Source of the DNA: Cyrtodaria siliqua
Taxonomy: Eukaryota; Mollusca; Bivalvia; Adapedonta; Hiatellidae
Assembly (NCBI GenBank): GCA_037043455.1
Contig: JAWPHD010001137.1
Span: 124,001 to 188,000 of the forward strand
DNA: 64,000 bases
Direction of reading: 5' to 3'
Made by a program: the position numbers and the translations under genes
In this document: piece by piece, positions 35,701 to 48,100 of the stretch
Layout of the letters: each line of letters starts with the position of its first letter
Numbering within the stretch: the first letter of the stretch is position 1
The notes under the pieces: generated by a model
What the model was told of the DNA's origin: nothing
The model's database searches: none
The model's input: only the letters and a program-made list of their open reading frames with translations

Positions 35701-38700
35701 CTAAAGCCCGGTAACAGTTCTTTTTCACCGGGAACAGTCTTTTCATTATTGAATTAGCAAGAAATGACGATATAGCATTTATATAGATGATCAGGTAATA
35801 GTATCTACTATAAATGTGGCTATACATTTACATTAACAGTATCTACTATAAATGTGGCTATACATTTACATGCACAGTATCTGCTATAAATGTGGCTATA
35901 CATTTACATGCACAGCATCTGTTATAAATGTGGCTATACATTTACATACACAGTATCTGCTATAAATGTTGCTGTACATTACCTGCACGGTATCAGCAAT
36001 AACTTTACATACACAGTATCGGGTATAACGTTGCTGCAAGAAATGTTATCAGTATTACCTCTGTTTGTGTAAGGTTCAGTTGCAAAGCATAATCGTAGTG
36101 ATGCCCCCAAAATGTTGCTTCCATTACGCATTCTTGCTCGTCAAATGGAAACTTGGCAGGACGAACATCACAGGATGTCATCAGAGAAATGTCTACGGAC
36201 CATCGGACAGTCCCGTCATAAAACACGGTGATGCGTGTTTCTTCGTCGTCAAGACCCTTCTTTAAAAATCCGCCGTTATCCATACTGAAACATAGAGAAT
36301 ATAATGTTTGAGCCTTTTAACTCCCAGCCTAGTGTATTAGATTATTTGTAGTAGGACTCAGTTGGGGGTGTATATAAATAGATAGGTGTATAAGCACATT
36401 ACTATGTTTCGCCCCAAAGCTAGCTTTCATGGTGATATCGTTTGAGCGCCCGCCTCGCATGCAATTTTTCCGAGTTCAAACCCCGCAGAGTATTTTATTT
36501 TATTTGTTTGTGGGTGGGGGTGGAGAATGGGGGTAAGTGGGGGTGAAGGAGGAGAGGAGGTGAACATTTCTACAGATAACTGTACATCATTGTTAGACAT
36601 ACAGTGCATGATCTTGCTAAGGTGTTTATTGTGTCCGATGATGAAGCCCGCCCAACTGTATAAAGTAAACGTATCAAAACTAAAGGCAGTCGTTCTCTTG
36701 TTGCTTTTGTTTGTTTTTGTTTTGTATGTGTTCTATAAACAATAAAGAACTATCAGATAGTATACCTAATTTGTTTACTGGGGATTTTCTCCTCATACAT
36801 GTACAGTACACATATGTATAAAGCATGACAGGTTCTCAGGTATATCCTGTATACAGCTTGCAAGGTTCTTATGTGTATCCTGTATACAGCATCTAAGGTT
36901 CTTGGATGTATCCTGAATACAACATGCAAGGTTCTAAGGTATATCCTGCATACAGCATGCAAGGTTCTTAGGTATATCCTGTATACATCATGCCAGGTTC
37001 TCAGGTCTATCCTGTATCCAGCATGCTAGATTCTTAGGTATATCCTGCATAGGCCTACAGCATGCATAGTTCTTAGATATATCCTGTTTACAGTAAACAC
37101 GATTCTTAGATATATACCCTGTATACAGCCAGCACGGTTCTTATGTATACCATGTATACAGCGAGTAAGTTTCTTAATTAACAGGACACAATGTTCTTGG
37201 ATTGAAGACAGTAACACTAACGAGTGAACAGGTTCTTAGATATAAGTGCGTGCGTGCGCATGTCATTTCTTTGGAGCGTGTCCGTCTTCTCAGAATAACT
37301 GCTCGTTTGTAGTGGCTGGAGAAAATCAAAACAAATTGGTTGGTTATCTCGTGGCCACGCGATAGCTAAGTCTTGGCCACTAAATATTAAGTCTTAGCCA
37401 CGAGGTAATAAGTCGTGGTCACGAGATAAACATAATTTCGCAATGTCCCCTCCGCTCATCCGTAGGATGGCCTTTTATTAAAGAGTTTATTTTAATCATA
37501 CATAATAAATTACAGAAAAGAATATAACACATGCGTCTTCACAGAATACTCATACAATAGCGATGTTTTACATAAAAGTTCAGTAGGCCTTATACTGAGT
37601 ATTTAAAGCCGCAAGAGACTGGGGCGATCTATAAGGTGATTTGTGACCGCCAAAAAACAAATAAATAAAACTTTGTACTTTGTCTATGCTTCTTCCAGAT
37701 GGCGTGCACTCCCTTTAGTATGTTATACATATAGGTACAGTCTCATTAATTAGTTTAATCCAAACTGAATAGGCGCTGTCCCGTGTCACTGTGACAGTGG
37801 ACCAATCCCAATTCCTGGTGATCTGCAGATGCTACTATATTATATATTCTGTGATGAATTATATAGAGTTTAATTAACATTGTTAAAGTGATACGGGAAA
37901 TAATTCCCGAGTGAGAAAGATTCTTGAGATATAGAAACGAGTGCGTTTTCGCACGAGTTGTTTCTATATCGCAAGAATATTTCTCACGAGTGAATTATTT
38001 TCCGTATCACGAAAAACATGTTAATTAAACTATATAATATATATTCTGTGATGAATTTCTTTCCTATCGTCTTTTGACACAATTATTCCTACTTCTGTCA
38101 CTCCTTTGGCGACAACGCGGAGTAATATTATAACGTCAATTAGTGACGTAATATCGTGACGTCTATCGTTTAGTTCATAACATTTGGCTACTGTGCTATC
38201 TTGCGCACTAGGTGAGATAGCACAGTAGAGCATGGTTCGCACAGACTTGAAAAGGCCCTAAATTTTGATGAGCTGATTGAAAAGGCCCTAAATTGCATGT
38301 CAGGCCCTAACAAGTCCCTAAATTTACTCTATACGGCCCTAAAAATTAGTTTTGGTGGCACAAAATTTAATTTCGCACATTATTTGGGCTGTCAAGGTGT
38401 TGTTGCTTCTAAAAATAGAATGAATTCAAGAACGACAACTCCTACGAAATTTCTTAAAATAGAATGAATTCAAGAACGACAACTCCTACGAAATTAGATT
38501 TGTACTATTGTACATCGTACTCAGTTTGATTCATACTCGGTTGTATTTCAGAGGGAAAGTTATTAGCCAGCCAACGACTGAGCCAACCGTGCAGCCATTT
38601 TTGCACGGCCTTTTTTGAAAAATCTCGGCCAATATTTGGTGGAGTGGGTGGGGTCTAATTTAAAAAAAAATATTTTTTTTTTGGGCTAAACCACAGGTAT

Positions 38701-41700
38701 TCGGGGAGTAGCTTAGACTTACACTTGAATTTTTCAGAAAAAAAACAAGCCATCATTTAAATACTAATTAAACAATAAAAACACAAATTTAAAAAAAAAA
38801 AGAAAAAAGTAATAGTATTTTTTTTTTTTTTAAATTTGTGTTTTTAATGTTTGATTAGTATTTAAATGGTACTAATCAAACACTAAAAACACAAATTAAA
38901 AAAAAAAAAAATATATATTACTATTCTAGTTTAGTAATATATATATATTTTTTATTTTTTTTAAATTTGTGTTTTTATAGTAATATTTTAATGTTTGATT
39001 AGTATTTAAATGATGTTGTTTTTTTACTGAAAAATTCAAGTGTAATAAATTTGTGTTTTTAATGTTTGATTAGTATTTAAATGATGTTGGTTTTTTTTCT
39101 GAAAAATTCTATTGTAAGTCTAACCTACTCCCCGAATACCTGTGGACAAGGCCACAGAGCTGAAAACTGTTTAATCTTAGGTAGGTCCAGGTTTATTGGC
39201 TATAAATACAGTAAAACCCAGCTAATGCAACCGCTTACAATATACACATTTAATGTTTTTTTTTACAGGTGACTGCTTAATGCAGCACTATAGTTTGCAG
39301 AAAGCAATAAGAGGAGCTTTCTACAATACTATCATGCTGCATTAAGCTGCCACCTATCTTCTTGTAGGGGTCACTTTAGAGAGGTTTTACTGTAGCAGTA
39401 AGCAGGAATTTTAGTCAAACGCATAATTATGCTATAAATATTGAGGCTCTAAATTTAGCGAAAATGTCCCTTAAAAGGCCCTAAAAAGGCCCTAAATTTA
39501 GGTTTGAAAAGTCTGTATGAACCATGTAGAGGAAGGGATATGTTATAAATTTTCTCAAACTGGGAAATTTCTATAATTCATCACAGAATATATAATATAG
39601 ACAATTTTCCAGTTTGAGAAAATCTACACATATCTCTTCCTCTACTTTGCTATCTCGCCTAGTGTGCAAGATAGCACAGTACAGTCGCCAGATGTTAAGA
39701 ACTACTTTCTTAGCAGGTTGAAGAACTGTTAAAAAGTTATGAATTTGAAGAAGTAAGTCGTCCTGAAATGCCTATGCAACCAAAAAATGCTGGAAATGCC
39801 CCTGAACCACAGCCATCATCGTCTACAGGACGCTTCCAGCCTGTGCCTGTGCAGCAATATTGTGACGTCACACAACGTGAGTCTCGTCACGATATTTATG
39901 CATTACTCCACGCTGTCGCCAAAGGAGTGACAGTAGAAGGAATACATGTCAAAAGACGATTGGAAAGAAATTCATAACAGAATATATAATATATAGTTTA
40001 ATTAACATTGTTGTCATGAAACGGGAAATTATTCGCTCGTGAAAAAGATTCTTGCGATATAGATAATAATCATATTTTAAATGAACTAATCCTAACACAA
40101 TACTAATAAATACTGAAAACGGGATTCCTTGGAAGCAACAAACACAAACAAGAGATAAAAGGAGCAGACTCGGTTGCATTACAAATGCGCTATAATGCTT
40201 CCAGCCAAATACTGCATATTTACGAAACATTTTGATAATTTATACATGTAAACTACATCTGGCGCAAATATGTTTTGCATAAATAAATGAAAAAATGCTG
40301 AAACGTCTCTCACAAATGAAGAAACAGTTAATTTAAAATAGTATTTTTTTTAAATATTGTTGTGGACTTTAGCAAAAACGTTTGTGGTCTTTAGAGACAC
40401 TATTTTGTGTGGATTTTTGCGGAATATTTAGTGGACTTGACGTTCGTTTTATATGGACTTCAGCGGAAATGTGTGTGGACCATAGCGGAGTTGTGGACTT
40501 TAGCGAAAATGTATGTGGACTTTAGAGGAGCTGTCGTCTTTAGCGGAGAGAACTGTAACTAATGTTGTAATAACTTGTAGTTCAATCCATTTGCATATGT
40601 TTCTATGAAGATTGTAATGTTGAACTGAGGTATTGTAACATATCTGCAATAAAATATTATTAAACTTTAGCGGAGTTGTGGTCTTTAGCGGTGCCACAGG
40701 CGATATCAACAAATGGTGTTTACAAAGGCAATACGACACCCCATAATGATTAAGTTTTAAATTGTTCTCCTACTGAACATTAGGCAGGTAAGTGTACACA
40801 CGTAGACTCATAAAACTGGATTGAATAACACTATGTATCGTTTCTGTATATTTTAAATGGAATAGTTTCATGATTAATCCCATAATTTCATTCAACTGTC
40901 TATATTATTGCTTTTGTCTGTCCCTGTGACTTTCAATACAATGCCTAACCGCTTCTGTGCATGTTGAAAAACCACAGAGAATAATGTTTGCATCTGCTAG
41001 TTAGACTCAGAAATGAGAAAAAATCATCGTTGAGTAAACGGTACATTAAACATGTTGTCGTCGAAAAGACGTTACACTTTCATGGAGAAACCGTGACATA
41101 CGTTTTTTTTAAACAGTTCTTTTTTACCCTATGACAAGTAATATAAACTAAATATTATTTTTTAATTGTTTGTATACATGTTTTGATAAAGCATAATGTA
41201 TTAAAGTGCTATTTGTTTTTAATTGTTTTAAAGAATTCTGTCATTTTACAAATCGATATAAAACTGTTGTTTAAAGAGAAACTATGCAAAATACTTCTTT
41301 TAAACATACTTATTTAACTTACATACTAGCGTTTAATGATATATTTCGGAATGAAAACTAGCTAAAATACAAACTAGTTACCATTTTCATTAAACAGACA
41401 TCGTTTAGAATCATTGACGATTCGTGGAGCAACAGATAACACTATCGTTGCGAAACCGTGACTACTTTTTGTCGAGAATCCATTTGCGCTGATACCAGGT
41501 TTACCCCCATTGACAATGGCAACACACAAAACGTGCACTTACCTGTTGCTAATGACGAACTCTGGTCTCCATGCCCAGTTGACTTCTATATCGCTGATGT
41601 TTGAATAAGAGCTCGGAGTCCAGACTAAGCGTGGATCATGCCATCTCTACACACACAGAAAAAGACACTAATGGCACAAATTCACAGACGAACGGTCACA

Positions 41701-44700
41701 TGTACACCTACCACATGTATACTTTTTTCTATTGTGGCTGATTTCTGCCATTTCGTATTTTCAATATTTCGTCGTGAAAAGGTGACAAGGTAAAAAGGTG
41801 ACAGAACGACTAATTCAGCGTAGAAAGATGACAGAATAAAAATGCACTTCAAAAACGCGAAAATACGAAATAATACGACGTTAAATAACGAAAAGATGGC
41901 ACTTCAACAAAAAACAAACATTTTAAATATTTATATTTTTCGTTTGGCTTTTTTTTCGTCTTTCGCTTCTAAACTCTTGTCTTTTTGTTTTGTCGTTCTG
42001 TCTTTCTTTCGTTGTGTCGTGTTTTTGCGCTGAATGTGCCGTCTTTTAATTGAGCCATTGTGTCGTTGTGTCGTTCTGTTGTCTTTTCGTTCTGTCTTTA
42101 TGTCGTATTTTCGCCTACCGATTGATCATTGCGACCATTTGCATGTTTATACTAGTGCAACACTACATATCTAGGGCCGTAATTAGCGAAACGCGCATGT
42201 CAACCGCAACATGAAAAGATGAAAGAACGACAGAACGAAAAGACAACAGACCTGCAGGACGAAAACACGACCAATTCTGCGTGATAAGATTACAAAACAA
42301 AAAGACGACAGTTAAAGAAGCAAAAAGTCGAAATAACGCCACACAAAAAACTGAAATAAATAAAGCTATAAGCGAATTGAAAAATAACAAATCATCCTCA
42401 ATTTTTGATGAATGCTTAAAGAACACTGTGGATGTATTGTTACCTGTGTTTTGTAAACTTTTTAATATTATTTGGATTCTGGTATTATTCCAGACGTAAG
42501 AATAAAGGCGATGTCAAAGATACTTATAGAGGCTCGTAACTATCCTAAGTTGTTTTGGTAAATTGTTCACTTTTGTTCTGAATAAGCGTTTAAACTTATA
42601 TTTAGAACCAAATGACCTTTTATGTGAAGAACAAGCTGGTTTTAGGAAAGGGTATGGTACAGTTGAAAATATTTATGCTTTGAGAACGCTTATAGATTTT
42701 TATACTGCTAAACGTAAGAAGTTATATTGTTCCTTCATAGATTACTGTAAAGCGTTTGACTCTATTAATATGTTAGCTTTATGGCAGAAATTGCTTAATC
42801 AAAACATAGGTGGTAAATTTATTGAAATTATTTACAACATGTACAATAAAGCGACAAGTTATGTTTGCAAGTCAGTTTGGTGTAAGACAGGGCGAAATTG
42901 TATCACCACTTTTATTTTCTCTCTTTATTAATGATCTTGTACATTTCATGACCCAACATTACAGCGGGTTAGATGTCTTGTCTGATACTATTCGGAATGT
43001 ATGAAGTGATAATTATGTTGAGGTGTATCCCAAGCTTTTTCTGCTTCTTTATACGGATGATACTGTTGTTTTGGCTGAAAGTGCTGAGGATTTTCAATTA
43101 GCATTACGTTCTATGTCTGCATTACGTTCTAATACTTGGAGTTTTAAAAGTGAATTCAGCAAAAATATAAGATTGTTACAAGTTTCTAATTGTCCTCCTG
43201 AGGGAAGTTTATATACATATAGCAAAGTCTATTAAGAATTTTATGTTTTGTAAAAGCAGAAGAGGCTTGGAAGATATCCCACATTTTTATTTTGACGATA
43301 GGGTTTCGGAAGTTGTTGATAGCTTCTCTTATCTTGGTGTACACTTTGCATTTAATGGTTGTTTTGGTCAATCTAAGAAAAATTAGTAGACCCAGCGATA
43401 AAATCCATGTATTCTTTAATTAATAAAGCCAGAAAATTGTTGTTACAGTTTGATTTGCAACTACATTAGTTTGATTCTATGGTTGTGATCATACTTTCAT
43501 ATGGTTCTGAGGTTTGGGGTATTGAAGATATAAAAATCATAGATCACTTTCGGTCTAAGTTCTGTAACTTTATTCTAAACCTGAAGCAGACAACACCAAA
43601 ATGTATGTTATATGACGGTGAGCTTGGAATAACACCCATTTCATTACACATAAGAAGTAGAATACTGAATAACTGGTGTAAATTAATAAATGCAAAAGAA
43701 ACCAAAAATTGTAACTTGTTGTATATAATGGCATATTGTCTTCATAAAAACAACACAGTTAAATTTCCTCAACCAACTTGGGACGACAGATTACTGGTTA
43801 GAACAGAAAGTTAGCAGTCAAGACTATTTTAAAAAGCTAGGTAGAGTCGTTTAAAAGATCATTTTATTCAATCCTGGTTTAGTGACATACAAAGTCAAGT
43901 AAATGTTTAAACTACAGAATGTACAAGAAAGAGTTTGTTTTTGAGCAGTATTTTAATGTTTTGCCATTTGGTTTGCCTAACACTTTATGTAAATTCCGAT
44001 GCAAGAACCATTAAATGTCTATATGAGACATTGACATATTGAAAGAAATCTACGTACGTGTACGCTTTGTAAAAATCATTTGTTGGGTGACGAGTTTCAC
44101 TATATATTTATTTGTGAACACTTTGCAAGTGACAGAAAAATTATATCAGTCAGTAGTTTTGTGAACATCCAAATGCTGTTAAATATGATTTGTTAATGAA
44201 CAGCAAGGATAAGCGTACATTATTAAAATTAGCCATTATTTACAAAATCTGGCATCTGGCTAAAACATACCCTGAGTACAGTTGTCTCTATTCTTTGTGT
44301 ATATGGAAGACTGCGCGGGTCGTGTTAGAATTATTCATAATGTTGTCTCTCTTCTTTGTGTATATGAAAGACTGCGCAGGTCGTGTTAGAATAAACATTC
44401 TAACACGACCTGCGCAGTCTTTTATATACACAAAGAAGAAAGACAACTATGTTATTCTACGATAAAATACGGCTGTACCATTAATTCCCCGCGTATATTT
44501 CATCCGTTGGTAGGCCACGTTACATGACGTCACTTGGTAAATATACGTCACGAAGACAAACTCAACAGTAATTTTAATGAAATGTTAATTACAACAAACT
44601 TGCCATGCTCCCAAACCTATATAATTATATATATTCCTATGATTCTTTAACGTGCGTGAAGGATAAAGTGTTGTCTTTTCTTTGACTCCTTTGGCTTTTT

Positions 44701-45075
44701 TCATCTTTGTGCGTTTGAAATGTCGTCTATCTTTATTTTTTGACGTTCTTTTCGCGCTAAGTGTCGTCTTCCGTGTGCTGTCGTCTTTTCGTTCTGTAGT
44801 ATTTTCGTGGTGAAATAATGAAAATACGAAATGGATACACGGGTCTAACATATCAAATAACATTTTATTTAGTAACAGTATATGTATCCCCTCGAGTAAA
44901 TAGATCAGTTCATATTTAGAGGATATCACGATAGTGTGATCCTGTAGTTCTAGGCCTAGCTACAAGAGTTGATGCAAGCTTCCCATTCGCAACATCTCGA
45001 TCACGTCTTTGAAAAATATATCTCATGTATCTAGAAAGTTCGCCATACCGAGGATGTAACCCCCCCCCCCCCTCC

Positions 45076-45110
<35 letters not shown>

Positions 45111-48100
45111 ACCCCCATCCGAGTGCTGAATACTCCTTATTTTAGAGACCGAGTACTGAATACTATTTAGCTCCTGACAAAATTAATCAGTATAAAATTA
45201 CTAAGGGCAATAACTCTAATGTGAATGATGACCTAAAACACCTAAGAGCCGGGATCTGCTAGATGAATGAAGGCCCGATTATCAAAATTAGACCTTTATT
45301 TACATTTTATGATTTTTTTGTACATATTTGGTTTTAAAAATACATTTTATGAGTACTAAATACTAAATAGTGTGTTGTGCGAGTACTGCGTACCAGGCTC
45401 GCGCGTACTGAATACAGCCTAAAACGACCAATGCGTACCAAAAGGGGAGGTTTCAGCCTCCATACTAGCTTGGCACGCCTTCGATTCGCGCCTTTCCATT
45501 AAAAATCAAAGTTATCATCAACGTTTTGCAATGTCATTGAACCGATTTATATATCTATAGTTTATTTACATGAAAGCAGTGATAAAACCTTCATCTGTAA
45601 TGTAGATAACAAACATGCAACGCACGTTATACATCAACGTGTGTGGGTGGGCACAGGCCATATTGTTCGTATAGCAATATAGTGCACTATTTTCTGTCCC
45701 GTTGCGTTCAGGCTAACACAATGTCCATATTTTGAACATACCGATCTGCCGTAAACCTACCTAAGGAATATAATCATATATATTCCTATGGTTCTTTAAC
45801 GAGCGTGAAGGATAACCTCCGATACGATAGATGAAGGTAACGGAAAATGTCTTGCCCAAGAACACACCGACGAAACTTGACGGCGCCGGTGAGTCTTAGA
45901 TCCGGGTCCTCTGGATTTCAAGTCCACCGTGCTATCCACCAGGTCACGACAGCCCCTCACATGTTTCTTTAATAAGCCATAATAGCATACTTACACGGTA
46001 GTGATCGATTTTTAACAAAATAGGAATATTACAAATATGCAGGAGAGTCTTAACCCTTTCGCCACCAAATTTCAAATGTCGTCTGCTAAAATTGAAATTC
46101 AGACCTTCCGGATATATTTTATATTTAAAGAGTTATGAAAAACATTCTTAGTGAGTGGTGAACAGTGTAAACCCTGATCAGCCTCCCCATAGTGTGCATG
46201 TTGATCTGGGTCTACACAGGTTATAAAATCAATGTGTTCGACTGTGGCAGCGAAAGGGTTAATAATCAAAGTACTTACGAGGGTAAACCAGCCAGAGTGT
46301 GTCATAGACTGAGCTGTTAATTCCTGAAATGTATAAGGCAAAACGTGTTTGTATATATCCATGTGACTGTTCTTATTTCGCCACCATTATGGTGAAAATA
46401 TATATTTATTATATATGGTTAGTAATGGGCATGGTTTAAGCTTTAAGTATGTTTAGGGCGGCAAAGAACTAGGTGTCAGGGAAAGACACAGTTGAATTTT
46501 CGGCGATTATGCCGTTTTGAACGCTGATAGTGAATGGCAAATTCCACGAAACGCGTTAGCGCCTTATGTTAAATTTGTATTCACTACCCACGTTCAAAAC
46601 TGCATAAGCGATGAAAATGTGCGAATCAATTGTTTTTTACATTTTCTGCATTATGTTCCCGTGGTTATAATACCAACAATAACGTGCCTTGTTGCGTAGG
46701 TTTTAATTTTTCAGTGCAAGAAAGATAGTACATATAATTTCCAACCGCGGAACAGCCCTTTACTATTGAGGTACATTGTATGTGTGAATAATTTGGTCCG
46801 CCTTCTTGAAAAGTGAAGTTTATTCGAAATTATACCTTCCTTCAGCAGAAAGCATCAAGTGAGTAAACATATATTATAATGGCTTAACCGATGTAGTTCA
46901 ATCTTACCAAGGATTGTAGCGACCTAAGATTATAATTGACTTCTACTGCAGTCGGCATGCTTGGTCGGGAAAACGTATCGTACGCATTCATCAATGTGGA
47001 ACGGAGCAATGTTTCGCTTATATAGGCGCCCACTGGTAATACTGGCACTGTATAACATAGAAATAAAAATGAAATGTGTTATTCTTCAATGTGGAGAGGA
47101 GCAATGTTTCGTTTATATAGGCGCCCACTGGTAATACTGGCACTGTATAACATAGAAATAGAAATGAAATGTGGCATTGTTTAATGTGGAGAGGAGCATT
47201 GTGTCGTTTATATAGGCGCCCACTGGTAATACTGGCACTGTATAACATAGAAATAGAAATGAAATGTGGCATTGTTCAATGTGGAGAGGAGCAATGTTTT
47301 GTTTATATATGCGACCACTGGTATTACTGGCTCTGTCTAACATACAAATAGAAATGAAATGTGGTTTATTCAATGTCGAGAGGAGCAATGTTTCGTTTAT
47401 ATATGCGACCACTGGTAATACTGACCCTGTATAAAATAGAAATAGAAAGGAAATATGGTATTTTTCGATGTCGGGCAGAGCAGTGTTTCGCTGGTATAGG
47501 CGACCACTGGTAATACTGGCATTGTATAACATAGAAATAGAAATGAAATGTGGTATTTTTTAATGTGGAGAGGAGCAATGTTTCGCTGGTATAATCGACC
47601 ACTGGGAGTACCGGCACCGTATAACATACGGAAATAGAAATCAAGTGAAATGGGTGTTAAGTCATTATATTCGGTTATATTGGGACAGTAACCTCCGTTG
47701 GAAATGAGATAATGGATGGAGTTTACCATCAGACATGCCTCCGTCAGGGAGCAAACCCTCACCGAGAAGACCTCGTCAGCAGCTATAAAGCCGACGCCAT
47801 ATCTTCTAAGCTACAAAAGGTCGCTTACATCAAGGCATTGTGGAATATTTCTACTAGCCTAATAGTGGAATACTCATTTATAACGTGAACATATGCCATC
47901 GTTTATGCGTCGCGTTAATCAAGACGACATCGACAACGCGCCTAAATATCCGTTCGCAACCTCGAAACATAATCCCGAAGAATGACGGGATTGGCCAAAT
48001 TTTGTTTGTTTGTTTGTATGGTGTTTTATATCATTTTCAACAAATGTAAGGTTATATATAACGGTCGATTTTTTTTGGTGGAGGCAGACTACCCACTTTT

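Larger units (their letters stand above)
41733..44838. mobile_element. Foldback element (GTGGCTGATTTCTGCCATTTCG ends) containing a dead LINE
   Basis: The left arm starts near GTGGCTGATTTCTGCCA then TTTCGTATTTTCAATATTTC; the right arm (44800-44838) carries the inverse of ATTTCGTATTTTCATTATTTC. The arms are made of CGAAAAGACGACAGAACGAA-type sequence. The same terminal family bounds 55913-57208. The LINE remnant at 42335-44250 lies between the arms, so this is either nested insertion or capture. Confidence 0.6.

Noticed and set aside
36065..36265. 66-residue plus-strand frame
   Set aside because: Antisense shadow of receptor exon 5.
47018..47762. Several 60-140 residue minus-strand proteins
   Set aside because: They are rotating frames of the 95-bp tandem array, without starts or splice sites in keeping with a gene of their own.
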